NCBI RefSeq assembly: GCF_028583425.1
Contig: NC_072791.1
Location: forward strand, 31,131,368 to 31,195,367
Source of the DNA: Eublepharis macularius
Lineage: Eukaryota > Chordata > Lepidosauria > Squamata > Eublepharidae
DNA: 64,000 nucleotides
Direction: 5' to 3'
How positions within the stretch are numbered: position 1 is the stretch's first letter; the number at the start of each line of letters is the position of its first letter. This document shows positions 1 through 9,476 of this stretch, piece after piece. The notes beneath the pieces were generated by a model. That model saw only the letters and a program-made list of their open reading frames with translations, ran no database searches and was not told where the DNA came from. The translations under genes and the position numbers were made by a program.

Positions 1-584
1 CTGGCAGCATCATGATGCCAACAATAGATGCTCTAGCCATGTGCCACAGCTATTAGACAGCAATGAGTGTACATCCCCAAGTTTAAAAGATACACTCAAC
101 TGATTCAATAAAAGTTCATTGGTTGTCTCTTTATAGAGTTTTTCCTTTACAGGAAAGAGCATTGGACACTGATGCCTTTACTTTAAAATCTGCTTGTAAT
201 GTTTTGTTAGGTAAATATTTTTGTGTGTTTTATCTGGGCTAATTAAGGTGGGGTTTTTGAATGTATGTTTACTGTGGTTAAAAATGCAGGCCTCTAAGAA
301 AAGAAAGAAAGGGGCTGGATGGGTGAATGAAGCTTGCTGTGACTGGACTGCGTACCCTAGGGGGGGAAGAGTAAATTTAGTCAGAGTTGTTCTGAGGGAA
401 TGAGTTCAGAGTGTGTGTGTGGAGAGCTGATTTGGGCTAAGAGGGAGAAGGGGTGAGGTGCTGTAATCTGTAATCTGCAACTAGGGGAAAAGAAGTGTTT
501 GTGACTGAGTCCATTTGGAAACATTTGAAAATCTGTACCTGTCTTGAAACCAGTATGCTTATTAACTACTTTTAAACATTATGC
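1..584. other. Non-coding stretch, no gene seen
   Basis: No recognisable exon or repeat consensus. Short open frames here show no domain and no codon-like bias. The last 11 bases (574-584) are the left target-site copy of the next element. Confidence 0.5.
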
Positions 585-1512
585 AGCTTGCCAACTTCTG
601 TCACTTGCCCCCCACAGCCCTGCTTAGCTGGCTGGTGGGGGGGAAGGCATGGAGGAAGGGGAAGCACGCACGCTCTTGCGCTCCTCCATTGCGCTGGAAA
701 ATGACATCATTTTCCGGTGTGACAAAGGACCTGTGGGTCGCACTGAATCATAGAATCATAGAGTTGGAAGGGGTCATATAGACCATCTAGTCCAACCCCC
801 TGCCCAGTGCAGGATCAGCCTAAAGCATCTCTGACAAATATTAATCCAGCCTCTACTTGAAAACTGAAACCCAATTCATTAAAAAGTACCTCAGGATGGG
901 TGATTTTTAATGAATCTGGCTTCAATGGAACCACCCATTGCACCAGAAGATATCATTTTTCAACACTACAGGGAAACTAGGGTTGCGCCAAGGCCCAATA
1001 CATTAAAAGTCACTTCTTTGGAGGCGATGTTCAGTGTTATCTGGCTTTGGCGCGACCTGCAGCTCTTGTTACACCACAAAACGGCATCATTTTTCCATGC
1101 AACAGGAAGCATGCACACGCAATGGTGGAGCACAGGAGTATGCTGGGTTTTGCTTGGTTTCAGAAGCCATTTTGATGAGATTCTTTTTAAGGAAAAGTGG
1201 TCTAAACAAATCAAGTAACTCAGACAAGTTGGTTAAGCTGGAAGAAGTTGAGTCTGATTGCAGAACCTTCTTAATGAAGGTGTTACAAGAAGTGAGCTTT
1301 GTTGCTAGAGCTGGTATGCCAGCGCAGTCAACAAATATTATTGTTGTTTTGGGAGAGTGAAAATCTTTGGGCTCACAGGAGTATGCACGCACAGTTGTGA
1401 ATCACGGGAGTGCTTTGTGCATGAGTGGGAGGTAAGTACCCCACTGCCTCCCAGCCCCCTGCCCCCAGGCCCCTGCCTGCCCAGTTTGGCCTCTGGGGGA
1501 CCTGGCAACCCT
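585..1512. mobile_element. hAT-like MITE of the GTTGCCA family, with nested CR1
   Basis: The element ends in the family terminus GACCTGGCAACCCT and begins with a degenerate inverted copy (AGCTTGCCAAC). The flank AAACATTATGC occurs on both sides (574-584 and 1513-1523), so it reads as a target-site duplication; the length is longer than the 8 bp usual for hAT, perhaps by chance extension. It carries no transposase. A CR1 3' end sits inside. Family assignment is inferred from termini shared with other copies in this window. Confidence 0.6.
745..875 (-). mobile_element. CR1 LINE 3' end fragment
   Basis: The antisense strand ends in the CR1 octamer-type tail (TCTATGATTCTATGATT) preceded by the conserved 3' UTR block around GTTGGACTAGATGG. 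This is the 5'-truncated 3' tip of a CR1-type LINE, non-coding, nested in the MITE. Confidence 0.75.
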
Positions 1513-1523
1513 AAACATTATGC

Positions 1524-1712
1524 TTATGAACTACTCTGAAACCATTATGCATATGAACTTATACATACACTCTATTTCTGTTTAAATAAAGTTTGTTTTA
1601 TCAAGAATAAAGAATCCTTTTTTACCTCACAGACACCTTCACGTGCTGACTATTCTGTCATTCTACCAAATATAACAAAGCCTTCCTATACTACAAGTCA
1701 AACTGAGAAATC
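1524..1712. other. AT-rich non-coding stretch with two AATAAA signals
   Basis: AATAAA occurs near 1585 and again near 1605, close to a T-rich run, as in the end of a transposon or LTR transcript. No coding signal is visible and the parent element is not identified. Confidence 0.35.
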
Positions 1713-2129
1713 TAGGCTTCCCAGATACCCACAAATTCCCCGCCATTTTTCCCTCTGCCTGCCAATCACTGGCAATCAGTAGGAGGTGACAAGCTACCTG
1801 ACAATCACCTTCCACTGGCACACAACCTAGGGTGGTGTGTGTGCTCCCGGCTGGGTGTGATGTCGTCACTTCTGGAAGTGACATCATCACACTGGCCACG
1901 AGTGTGCTTCCACACTTTGCAAGGGGCCAATTTCAGGCCTAAAGAGGCCAATTCTTAAGGAACTGGCCCCACACAAGCTCAAGAGCACTCCCATTGCAAG
2001 CATGATGATGTCGTTTCCTGAAGAGATGTTGTTGCACCTGGCTGGGAGCCTGCAAGCATAAAGGAAAAGAAGCCTGGTAAGTACCACCACTACCCTCTCA
2101 CCAGTTGCCAGGGATACCTGGCAACTCTA
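1713..2129. mobile_element. hAT-like MITE (GTTCCCAG / GGCAACC type)
   Basis: The left end resembles the TAGGGTTCCCAGTTGCCCACC terminus of the copies at 43428 and 58103, and the right end is CCTGGCAACTCTA. The interior carries the family's palindromic block with TGACATCATCA. Non-coding; divergence from other copies suggests it is old. Confidence 0.55.
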
Positions 2130-2188
2130 GATAGATTGAAGGCAAGAACCTTTGGTGGCAACGAAAATCATTAGGAACCTCTAAAGGA

Positions 2189-3097
2189 CTTCCTGTTTGG
2201 GATCCATGGAGGTCTAACGCAGCTCCACTTGCGGAGCTGACCGGACTGCCGTTTTAACCGGCCGGCGGGGTGAAAATAGCCCGCGGCCGACTGCTCTCAG
2301 GCGGGGAGCAGGCAAAGAACGCTCAAGACCCTAGGGTGAGCTAGATCTCGGACGAGGGGGGGCTCTACACAACGAGTCTCCCCCCGATCCTTGAGGTCCC
2401 ACCTTGCGACGGGTCGGCTATAATCTCTGCGGCAGTTTTGGGGCCAATTCGGCTGGCATAAGACCTACATACCCAAGCATCGATTGGGGGAAGAAGCTGA
2501 GAGGAGAACTTAAAATCGAAACAGCGATTACAACCCGAGAAAAGTGAAGAGAAGGTAAAGATCATTATCTTCTGAGACGGGACAGATTGATAAAAACAGA
2601 GAGGAAAAAAACTAGATTTTTAAACTGCAACAGACTAGTGAAAAGGAGGGGAAGACTCGGCAGGAATCGAATTTAAAAAGAGACTAAGTTTAAAGAAGTT
2701 ATTAAAGAAATGGGACTATTGTTTTGAATACCTGTGGCTTTGGAGCTGTGAGAAAAAGACACCATCGCGAGATCTGCTGTGGGAAGACGGGAGACAGGAA
2801 GTGCGTAATAACAATAGAGTGGCTGGAGAGAAGCGGCCCTTGCTGGAGGGCAGGAAGTAGGGAATCGCCATTTTTGAAAGGGGAAGGGTCGCGGCTTCAG
2901 CGGAAGAGGAAGTAGGCCATCTTGGATTACAAAATCATAGAGAAACCATAGAGAAAAGACGCCCGACATTTTGGACTCTTTAAAATTTAATTTCTATAAG
3001 AAGACCGGGACATTTAAAATAGAAAAACGTTAAATTTTACGCCACGGAGTTAAGGAAGAGAGCGGATTCGTGGGAGCGAGCTAAAGCAAGCCCCACG
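2189..3097 (+). promoter_or_regulatory. L1 5' UTR, presumed internal promoter
   Basis: The 0.9 kb leader is GC- and CpG-rich at its start and A-rich near ORF1. L1 elements carry their RNA polymerase II promoter here. The reverse complement of the same leader lies at about 52370-53289 in copy 2, which confirms the element's 5' boundary. No individual factor site is claimed. Confidence 0.6.
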
Positions 3098-3892
3098 ATG
3101 TCAAAAAAAGAGTGGCAATCGGCAATAGAAAACCTGGATAAAAACCTGGACAAAAAACTTTTAGATATGATTAAAGAACTTAAGGACACGAAATTGGAGC
3201 TGATAAAAGAGGTTAAAGAGGTTACACAGACAGTAAAATCGGAGCTGTCAGAAGTGAAAAAAGGTATGGAAACAATACGAAGTGAATTACAAGGAACGCA
3301 GCAGAGAGTTAAAACAGTAGAAGACGCGATGGAGAATTTAGCAGACACGCAACAAACAGAGATGAGATTGGTGAAGGGGAGAATGTCAGTTGCAGAAACT
3401 AAACATATGGAGAAGCAGCTACGTTTTCGTGGCTTGCCAGAAGTGGAAGGAAAGTCAGCGCAAGAACAGATGACTGAGGTGTTGGCTGAGTACCTGGGGA
3501 AGGAGGAGGAGGAAGTTGTGGCTATCCTAGATGTGGCATACCGTGTGAATTCGAGAATAGCAACCCAGAGGAAACTACCAAGAGATGTGATTGTGCAGTT
3601 TACAACACGAAATATGAAAGAGAGGATTGTGACAAAACAGTTTCAAGATCCATTGGAGGTTGATGGCAAGACGATTATTATAATGAAGGAACTGCCCAGA
3701 TCAGTGTTACTGGACCGGAAAAAATATAAAGTGCTAATTCAGATTTTGAAGGACATGAAAATCAGGTACAGATGGGAGTTACCGGAAGGAGTGTCCTTTG
3801 AGTTTGGAGGGGCCAAAAAACGCATCAGATCTGAGCGAGAGATGGAGCGATTTATTAAGGACAATGAAAAAGACTTACCAACAAGATCATGA
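3098..3892 (+). CDS. L1 ORF1p, RNA-binding nucleic-acid chaperone
   Basis: The 264-residue product is the L1 ORF1 protein, which trimerises, coats L1 RNA and forms the cytoplasmic retrotransposition particle. Residues about 5-105 are heptad-rich, Lys/Glu/Leu coiled coil. LRFRGLPE at about residue 108 starts the RRM-like domain (Transposase_22 family). LPRDVIVQF near residue 160 and the ELPRSVLL to ELPEGVSFEF stretch form the C-terminal domain. It is shorter than human ORF1p (338 residues) mostly in the coiled coil. The frame is fully open. Its stop overlaps the ORF2 start (ATGA at 3889-3892), suggesting coupled reinitiation. The start is the first ATG after the leader, also conserved in copy 2. 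Confidence 0.93.
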   Translation: MSKKEWQSAIENLDKNLDKKLLDMIKELKDTKLELIKEVKEVTQTVKSELSEVKKGMETIRSELQGTQQRVKTVEDAMENLADTQQTEMRLVKGRMSVAETKHMEKQLRFRGLPEVEGKSAQEQMTEVLAEYLGKEEEEVVAILDVAYRVNSRIATQRKLPRDVIVQFTTRNMKERIVTKQFQDPLEVDGKTIIIMKELPRSVLLDRKKYKVLIQILKDMKIRYRWELPEGVSFEFGGAKKRIRSEREMERFIKDNEKDLPTRS

Positions 3893-6800
3893 GTATGGAG
3901 TGTAAAGTATTATCTTGGAATGTAAATGGACTAAACTCACCGAATAAGAGGAAAAATACTTTTCACTGGCTACTAAAACAAAAATGTGACATTGTTTGTT
4001 TGCAAGAGACCCATATCAGAAAGCAGGATGTAAAATATTTAAAATCTGGAAAATTGGGCAAAGAATATGTAGCGGCCTCCAACAAGAAAAAAAGAGGAGT
4101 GGTGTTGTACATAAAAGAGGAGCTACAGCCAAAATTTGTTATGAGAGATGTGGAAGCTAGATTTGTAGCAGTGGAATGTATTTGGAATTTAAAGAGAGTG
4201 TTGGTAGTCGGACTTTATGCACCTAACGGTGCAAAAGAAAGCTTCTTTGAGGATTTAAGGAAGCATTTAGACGATCTTGCATACGACCAGATAATTCTTG
4301 CTGGAGACTTCAATGGAGTGACAGACTTGGAACTAGACAAAAAGACTACAACGGCACAAAAGAAAAGAGGACTATTACCAAAGCTTTTTTTTGAGTTGAT
4401 TCAACAAGAGACTCTTGAAGATGTATGGAGGAGAGAATATCCTAAAAGCAGACAGTTTACTTTTTATTCTGCAAGGCATTCTACATTATCAAGAATTGAT
4501 ATGATCTGGGCCTCAAAAGACTTAGCATTATGGACTAAGGAGGTAGAAATAATGCCTATGGTAGGCTCAGATCACAACCCAATTATGTGGAAATTTGGAA
4601 AAAAGAGAAAAAGGAAAGCATGGAGAATAAATGAGGACTTGTTACAGGAAAGAGAGAATATGGAAATACTGAGAAGAGAGACAAAGTTTTTTATACAATA
4701 TAACGTGAATAAAGAAGTACCAACCAATAAAGTTTGGGATGCTTACAAGGCGGTTGTAAGGGGCATACTAATGGACTTAAATGGTAGAGCAAGAAAGAAG
4801 AAAGAGGAGAAAAGACAAGAGATTGAGGAGAAAATAAAAGCCAAAGAAATACAGCTAAAAAAGAGACCAGGGAAAAAGAAGGTATACCAGGAAATTAAAA
4901 TACTTCAAGAACAGCTAACAGCAATGAGCAATAAAGAATTGGAGTGGAATCTCAAAAGACTGAATCAAAAAGCGTTTGAGGGTGCTAATAAACCTGGGAA
5001 GTACCTGGCATGGCAATTGAAGAAGGAAAGGGAAAAGAAGATAATAAATAAAATTTGCGAAGATAACAAAACGTATTTGGAGCAGGTTACCATTAGTAGA
5101 GCCTTTTATAAATTTTACGCTAAGCTGTATAATAAAAAAGAAGTAAACAAAGAATCAATAGCGTCATATTTGGAGAAAACCAAACTTCCAGAAATCTCGG
5201 AAGCTTGGAGAAATAAGTTGAATAGTGAAGTAACTGACGAGGAAATAAGTAAGGCAATACAATCTGCAAATCTAGGAAAGGCGCCAGGGCCAGATGGACT
5301 TACGGCTAAATTCTATAAGACAATGGCTAATGAACTGGCACCATTCCTAAAAGAGGTGATGAATGGGGTTTTAAGGGATCAAAGGATTCCAGACACTTGG
5401 AGTGAAGCGAATATATCATTGATCCCAAAAGAGGGCCAAGACCTGACTAATGTGAAAAATTATAGACCTATATCGCTACTCAACAATGACTATAAAATTT
5501 TTGCGAAGATATTGGCGGAGAGATTGAAGGGGTGGCTCTCGGAAGTCATAGAGGAGGAACAAGCAGGCTTTTTGCCAGACAGACAAATAAGAGACAACTT
5601 AAGGACAGTGATCAATGCTATTGAATATTATGACAAGCGTTGTGACAAAGAGGTTGGTTTCTTCTTTGTTGACGCTGAAAAAGCGTTTGACAATTTAAAC
5701 TGGGACTTTATGTTTGCCACTATGGAAAAGCTACAATTGGGAGAAAGATTCATCAGAGCAATTAAGGAAATTTATAGAGACCAGACTGCAGCAATTGTGG
5801 TGAATGATGAATTGACCAAGAAATTGACGATAAGTAAAGGAACAAGACAAGGTTGCCCGTTATCTCCATTGTTGTTCATTTTAGTATTGGAGATTCTGAT
5901 GATACAAATACGTCAAGATGATGAAATTCGTGGAATAAAAATAAAGGACTATTCATACAAGGTCAGAGCATTTGCGGATGACATAATGTTAATTGTAGAG
6001 GACCCATTGGAGAACATGCCAAGAGTGATAGATAAGATCAAGGAGTTTGGAGACTTGGCAGGTTTCTTCATTAACAAAAAGAAGTCAAAGATATTATGCA
6101 AAAATATGACTAAGCAGAAACAACAATTGTTAATGGAAACAACGGATTGTGAAGTAACAAGTAAAGTGAAATATTTGGGAGTCGAATTAACTGCAAAGAA
6201 CATAGATCTATTCAAAAACAATTATGAAAAACTATGGACTCAGATAGAGAGAGACTTGATTAAATGGAATAGATTGAATTTGTCATGGTTGGGCAGGATT
6301 GCAGCAGTTAAGATGAATGTGTTACCAAGAGTAATGTTTTTGCTACAGACAATACCAATCATCAGAGACTCCAAACAATTTGAAAAATGGCAGAGGAAAA
6401 TATCAGATTTTGTTTGGGCAGGCAAGAAGCCTCGAGTGAAAGTGAAAGTTTTACAAGATGCAAAGGAAAGAGGCGGAATGCAACTGCCCAATCTGAGACT
6501 TTATCATGATGCAATCTGCCTAGTTTGGTTGAAAGAATGGATGACATTAAAGAACAAGAAACTATTAGCCCTAGAGGGATATAAAAAAATATTTGGATGG
6601 CACGCATATTTATGGCATGACAAAGTAAAGGTCAACTCGATGTTCCTGCATCACTTTGTTCGGAGAAGTCTATACACAATCTGGAAGAAGTACAGAATTT
6701 ATCTACAAGAAGGAACCCCTTTGTGGGTGGTTCCATATGAGGTGATAGACCCGAGAGCTGTTGATAATGAACAACAATGTTTAACGTATAAAGAAATAAC

Positions 6801-7509
6801 TAAAACTGAAGCATCCAAACTTAGAATAAAGACACAAGAGGAACTATCACCTAACTACGATTGGTTCCAGTATAGACAGATCAGAGACTTATATAATTCG
6901 GACTCTGTAAAGGGAGGTATACGAATAGAGAATTCGGAACTAGAGCAGACCCTTCTTAAAGAAGATAAGAAAAGAATATCCAAGGTATACCAAGTACTGT
7001 TGAAGTGGTATACCGAGGATGAGATAGTTAAAACACAAATGGTGAAATGGGCTATAAACTTTAATAAAGAAATAACAATGGAGGCATGGGAATACTTGTG
7101 GAAAACTACAATGAAGACAACGACATGTATTAATATCAAAGAGAACATTTATAAAATGATCTATCGTTGGTACATGACACCAAAGAAGATTGCGCTAGGG
7201 AATTTGAATACTTCTAATAAATGCTGGAAATGTAAGAAGCATGAGGGCTCCCTCTATCATATGTGGTGGTCGTGTGAGGTAGCCAGGCAGTACTGGGGGG
7301 AAATAATAAGAGAAATGAGTGAAATTTTACAATTTCAAATTAATAAGAACCCAGAACTCCTGCTACTGAACTTGGGAATGGAGGGAATTCCAGCCCAACA
7401 CAGGACGTTGATATTTTATATGACAGCAGCAGCTAGACTTTTGTATGCGCAAAAATGGAAAGTACAAGAAGTGCCAACTATTGAAGATTGGACTTACAAA
7501 TTGCTGTAA
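3889..7509 (+). CDS. L1 ORF2p, endonuclease and reverse transcriptase, truncated by one stop
   Basis: The 1206-residue product nicks target DNA and copies L1 RNA there. An APE-type endonuclease fills about residues 5-235: LSWNVNGLN, VCLQETHI (metal-binding Glu), LAGDFNGV and the GSDHNPI catalytic His motif. The reverse transcriptase spans about 480-800: LIPKEGQDLTNVKNYRPIS, VDAEKAFDNLNW (motif A), GTRQGCPLSPLLF (motif B) and FADDIMLI (motif C, 5971-5994) with both catalytic Asp present. A C-terminal Cys/His knuckle, CWKCKKHEGSLYHMWWSC, follows. The TAA at 7507-7509 replaces a Tyr codon seen in copy 2; the same frame stays open to TGA at 7648-7650, so only about 46 C-terminal residues are lost. 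EN and RT motifs look intact; whether activity survives is unknown. Confidence 0.93.
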   Translation: MSMECKVLSWNVNGLNSPNKRKNTFHWLLKQKCDIVCLQETHIRKQDVKYLKSGKLGKEYVAASNKKKRGVVLYIKEELQPKFVMRDVEARFVAVECIWNLKRVLVVGLYAPNGAKESFFEDLRKHLDDLAYDQIILAGDFNGVTDLELDKKTTTAQKKRGLLPKLFFELIQQETLEDVWRREYPKSRQFTFYSARHSTLSRIDMIWASKDLALWTKEVEIMPMVGSDHNPIMWKFGKKRKRKAWRINEDLLQERENMEILRRETKFFIQYNVNKEVPTNKVWDAYKAVVRGILMDLNGRARKKKEEKRQEIEEKIKAKEIQLKKRPGKKKVYQEIKILQEQLTAMSNKELEWNLKRLNQKAFEGANKPGKYLAWQLKKEREKKIINKICEDNKTYLEQVTISRAFYKFYAKLYNKKEVNKESIASYLEKTKLPEISEAWRNKLNSEVTDEEISKAIQSANLGKAPGPDGLTAKFYKTMANELAPFLKEVMNGVLRDQRIPDTWSEANISLIPKEGQDLTNVKNYRPISLLNNDYKIFAKILAERLKGWLSEVIEEEQAGFLPDRQIRDNLRTVINAIEYYDKRCDKEVGFFFVDAEKAFDNLNWDFMFATMEKLQLGERFIRAIKEIYRDQTAAIVVNDELTKKLTISKGTRQGCPLSPLLFILVLEILMIQIRQDDEIRGIKIKDYSYKVRAFADDIMLIVEDPLENMPRVIDKIKEFGDLAGFFINKKKSKILCKNMTKQKQQLLMETTDCEVTSKVKYLGVELTAKNIDLFKNNYEKLWTQIERDLIKWNRLNLSWLGRIAAVKMNVLPRVMFLLQTIPIIRDSKQFEKWQRKISDFVWAGKKPRVKVKVLQDAKERGGMQLPNLRLYHDAICLVWLKEWMTLKNKKLLALEGYKKIFGWHAYLWHDKVKVNSMFLHHFVRRSLYTIWKKYRIYLQEGTPLWVVPYEVIDPRAVDNEQQCLTYKEITKTEASKLRIKTQEELSPNYDWFQYRQIRDLYNSDSVKGGIRIENSELEQTLLKEDKKRISKVYQVLLKWYTEDEIVKTQMVKWAINFNKEITMEAWEYLWKTTMKTTTCINIKENIYKMIYRWYMTPKKIALGNLNTSNKCWKCKKHEGSLYHMWWSCEVARQYWGEIIREMSEILQFQINKNPELLLLNLGMEGIPAQHRTLIFYMTAAARLLYAQKWKVQEVPTIEDWTYKLL

Positions 7510-7650
7510 ATGGCTGAAATGGACAAGATGACAAGAAAACTGAGAGATCTGGACTCAGGGCAGTTCAACACAGACTGGGAGAAGCTGAAACAATACCTGG
7601 AGAAGAAATGGGAGGTGGGAGGAAAACTGTGGCAGTTTGAGAACTACTGA

Positions 7651-8325
7651 AGTATTGAAGTAGAGGGGGGAGACTTTACCGGGGGGAGAAGAGATAAATG
7701 TGAATTAATAAGCAGTCAGATTAATAGATTGACATATATATAGATATATATAGGTTAACAAACAGAACATAGAGAAAATAATTAATTATAAGGACTAAAT
7801 ATAAGGAGCGATTAACTAACAATATTTTCTTTTTTTTCTGACAAGTTTTGTACCAAACTGAATGTCTGAAGATATAGATGGGTCAAATTGATTGATTACG
7901 TGAGGAGAGATATATAGAACTATTATAAAAAGATAGAATGAGTAATATATATAGAGAATAAGTCAAATTGTTTGATATAAACGAATGTATGATCTATATG
8001 GTTTATGATATATAGAAATACCTGAAATTGAAAAATTGGGATAAATTGTTTATCTAAGATGGAAACAAAGGCTTACAGTTTGGGCATATAATGTTAAAAA
8101 TAGTTAAGGATGTACTGCTTAGAATAATGGAGAATATATATTTGTTTTAGATAGAGGAAGCTAATAAAAGTAAGGGAAAGGGGACAAAGGGTTGGAAAGC
8201 TGTTGGAAGTCAACAAAAAGGGGGGGGGAAGGGAGGGGGTTAGAGATGAAAAAATTGGGGAACATTGAATGTAAATGTGGAAATAATGGATTCTAACCCA
8301 ATAAAAATTTTTCAAAAAAAAAAAA
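7651..8325 (+). other. L1 3' UTR and poly(A) tail
   Basis: AT-rich stretch with a G-rich run (about 8219-8240), AATAAA near 8300 and the A tail at 8313-8325. A shorter reverse copy of this UTR starts copy 2, and a related one runs off the right window edge at 63898. Confidence 0.8.
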
Positions 8326-8341
8326 AGGAACCTCTAAAGGA

Positions 8342-8492
8342 GGCAGCATAATACATGCCATTTCAGAGCTTTATACTGAGGTACCATTACAGGTGTTTCA
8401 TACTATAAGTCTCATAAAGGGAACAAAACACCACACTGCTATTTGCAAAAGAAAGGAAAAGCATATTAGTAACTTATAACAATTGCTCTTAA
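8342..8492. other. Flanking non-coding DNA
   Basis: Host sequence between L1 and a SINE; no feature seen. Confidence 0.4.
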
Positions 8493-8588
8493 AGCCAGTG
8501 TAGGATAGTGGTTAGAATGTTGAACTAGGATTTGGGACACCCGGGACTGAATCTCCTCTCTACCAGAGAAGTTTGCTGGGTATCAGTC
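8493..8588 (+). mobile_element. tRNA-derived SINE head (Sauria-SINE-like)
   Basis: AGGATAGTGGTTAGAATG resembles a pol III A box and GGGACTGAATCTC a B box, in the arrangement of the lizard tRNA-derived SINE. Only the head is present; the body and tail are missing where the next repeat begins. Confidence 0.65.
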
Positions 8589-8690
8589 CAGTAACATCTA
8601 TAAGACTTAACAAAATTTGTGGTAGGGTATGAGGTTTTGTGAGTCGCAGCTCACTTCTTCAGATACAGCTAGGGTTCTTGACAAAATGGA
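8589..8690 (-). mobile_element. PLE-type terminal-repeat fragment with decayed hammerhead core
   Basis: The block CAGTCCAGTAACATCTATAA and CTCACTTCTTCAGATAC match the family seen as a palindrome at 17855-18056. On the minus strand CTGAAGA, a 5-bp stem (GTGAG/CTCAC) and AAAA line up with the hammerhead CUGANGA-stem II-GAAA pattern, but the G of GAAA is changed, so this copy is probably inactive. Assignment to Penelope-like elements is inferred from that ribozyme layout. Confidence 0.5.
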
Positions 8691-8743
8691 GGAGACAAGG
8701 ACAATGCTATAAGCCTCTTTGGATTCCCATTGGGGAGAAAAGT

Positions 8744-8766
8744 TACACACACACACACACACACAC
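8744..8766. repeat. (CA)n microsatellite
   Basis: About eleven CA units. Confidence 0.9.
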
Positions 8767-9476
8767 CTAAAATAGGCACCAGGAATCCTTGTTCAGATCC
8801 CTAAAATCGATAGCAACGGCAGTCCTCACAAAAAGACTGCATTACTGTTTCAGCCACATCCAACCAAGTCTCACACCCTCTCTCTGCCTAAGCTTCAAAA
8901 TTCCCCAATCAGCTTCTTTCCTATTACATAGACAGAGAAGCAGAATACTGATCTCGGATACCCCTCCCCCCCTTTACAAGTAGATAGCCCATTAGTGAAA
9001 ACCTATTAGCTCCTGGGCCAATCATCCCGGACCATTAGCAAGCAATCAGCTTAACAACGATAGTCACTCAACAGCCATTAAAATATGACACAGTATTTTG
9101 AGAGAATGCCCTGTGAAACCATGAATTTCTCACTCTCACTCACTGCACCAGATGGGTAAATAATATTTCTACATGATGGCTATTTTCAGATTATTTAGAC
9201 AGGTTTTTTTTTCTTTGTGAGAGCCAGTTCAAGAACTGTCAATTAAGTTGTAGAAAAGATTTTTTCCCCATAAAAGATGGAAACAACGTGAGGAAGAATG
9301 TTATAGATCAGGATTCTACCACTGCTCATTTCAGTATTCAAAAATAACTAATTAATGCCAGATGAACAGTACACAGAGAATCTGCCCTCTACATTTCCCT
9401 ATTAGGCTTATGTTACAGAATTACAGGTTTAAACTTTTTGGTGCTGTTACTCTTGACTTGCTTTTATTTTTACTAC
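8767..9476. other. Non-coding stretch, no gene seen
   Basis: A short frame from 8789 (64 residues) shows no domain. Nothing else recognised. Confidence 0.45.

Larger units (their letters stand above)
2189..8325 (+). mobile_element. Full-length L1 LINE, copy 1, nearly intact
   Basis: A complete 6.1 kb L1: GC-rich 5' UTR (2189-3097), ORF1, ORF2, an AT-rich 3' UTR of about 0.7 kb ending AATAAAAATTTTTC and an A13 tail. Perfect 16-bp target-site duplications AGGAACCTCTAAAGGA lie at 2173-2188 and 8326-8341. Length, both ORFs and clean TSDs mark a recent target-primed insertion. A single in-frame stop near the end of ORF2 is the only coding lesion I see. The same family is present at 47186-53289 on the other strand. 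Confidence 0.95.

Noticed and set aside
910-1392. Overlapping frames of about 100 residues on both strands
   Set aside because: They fall inside a non-coding MITE and share no known domain.
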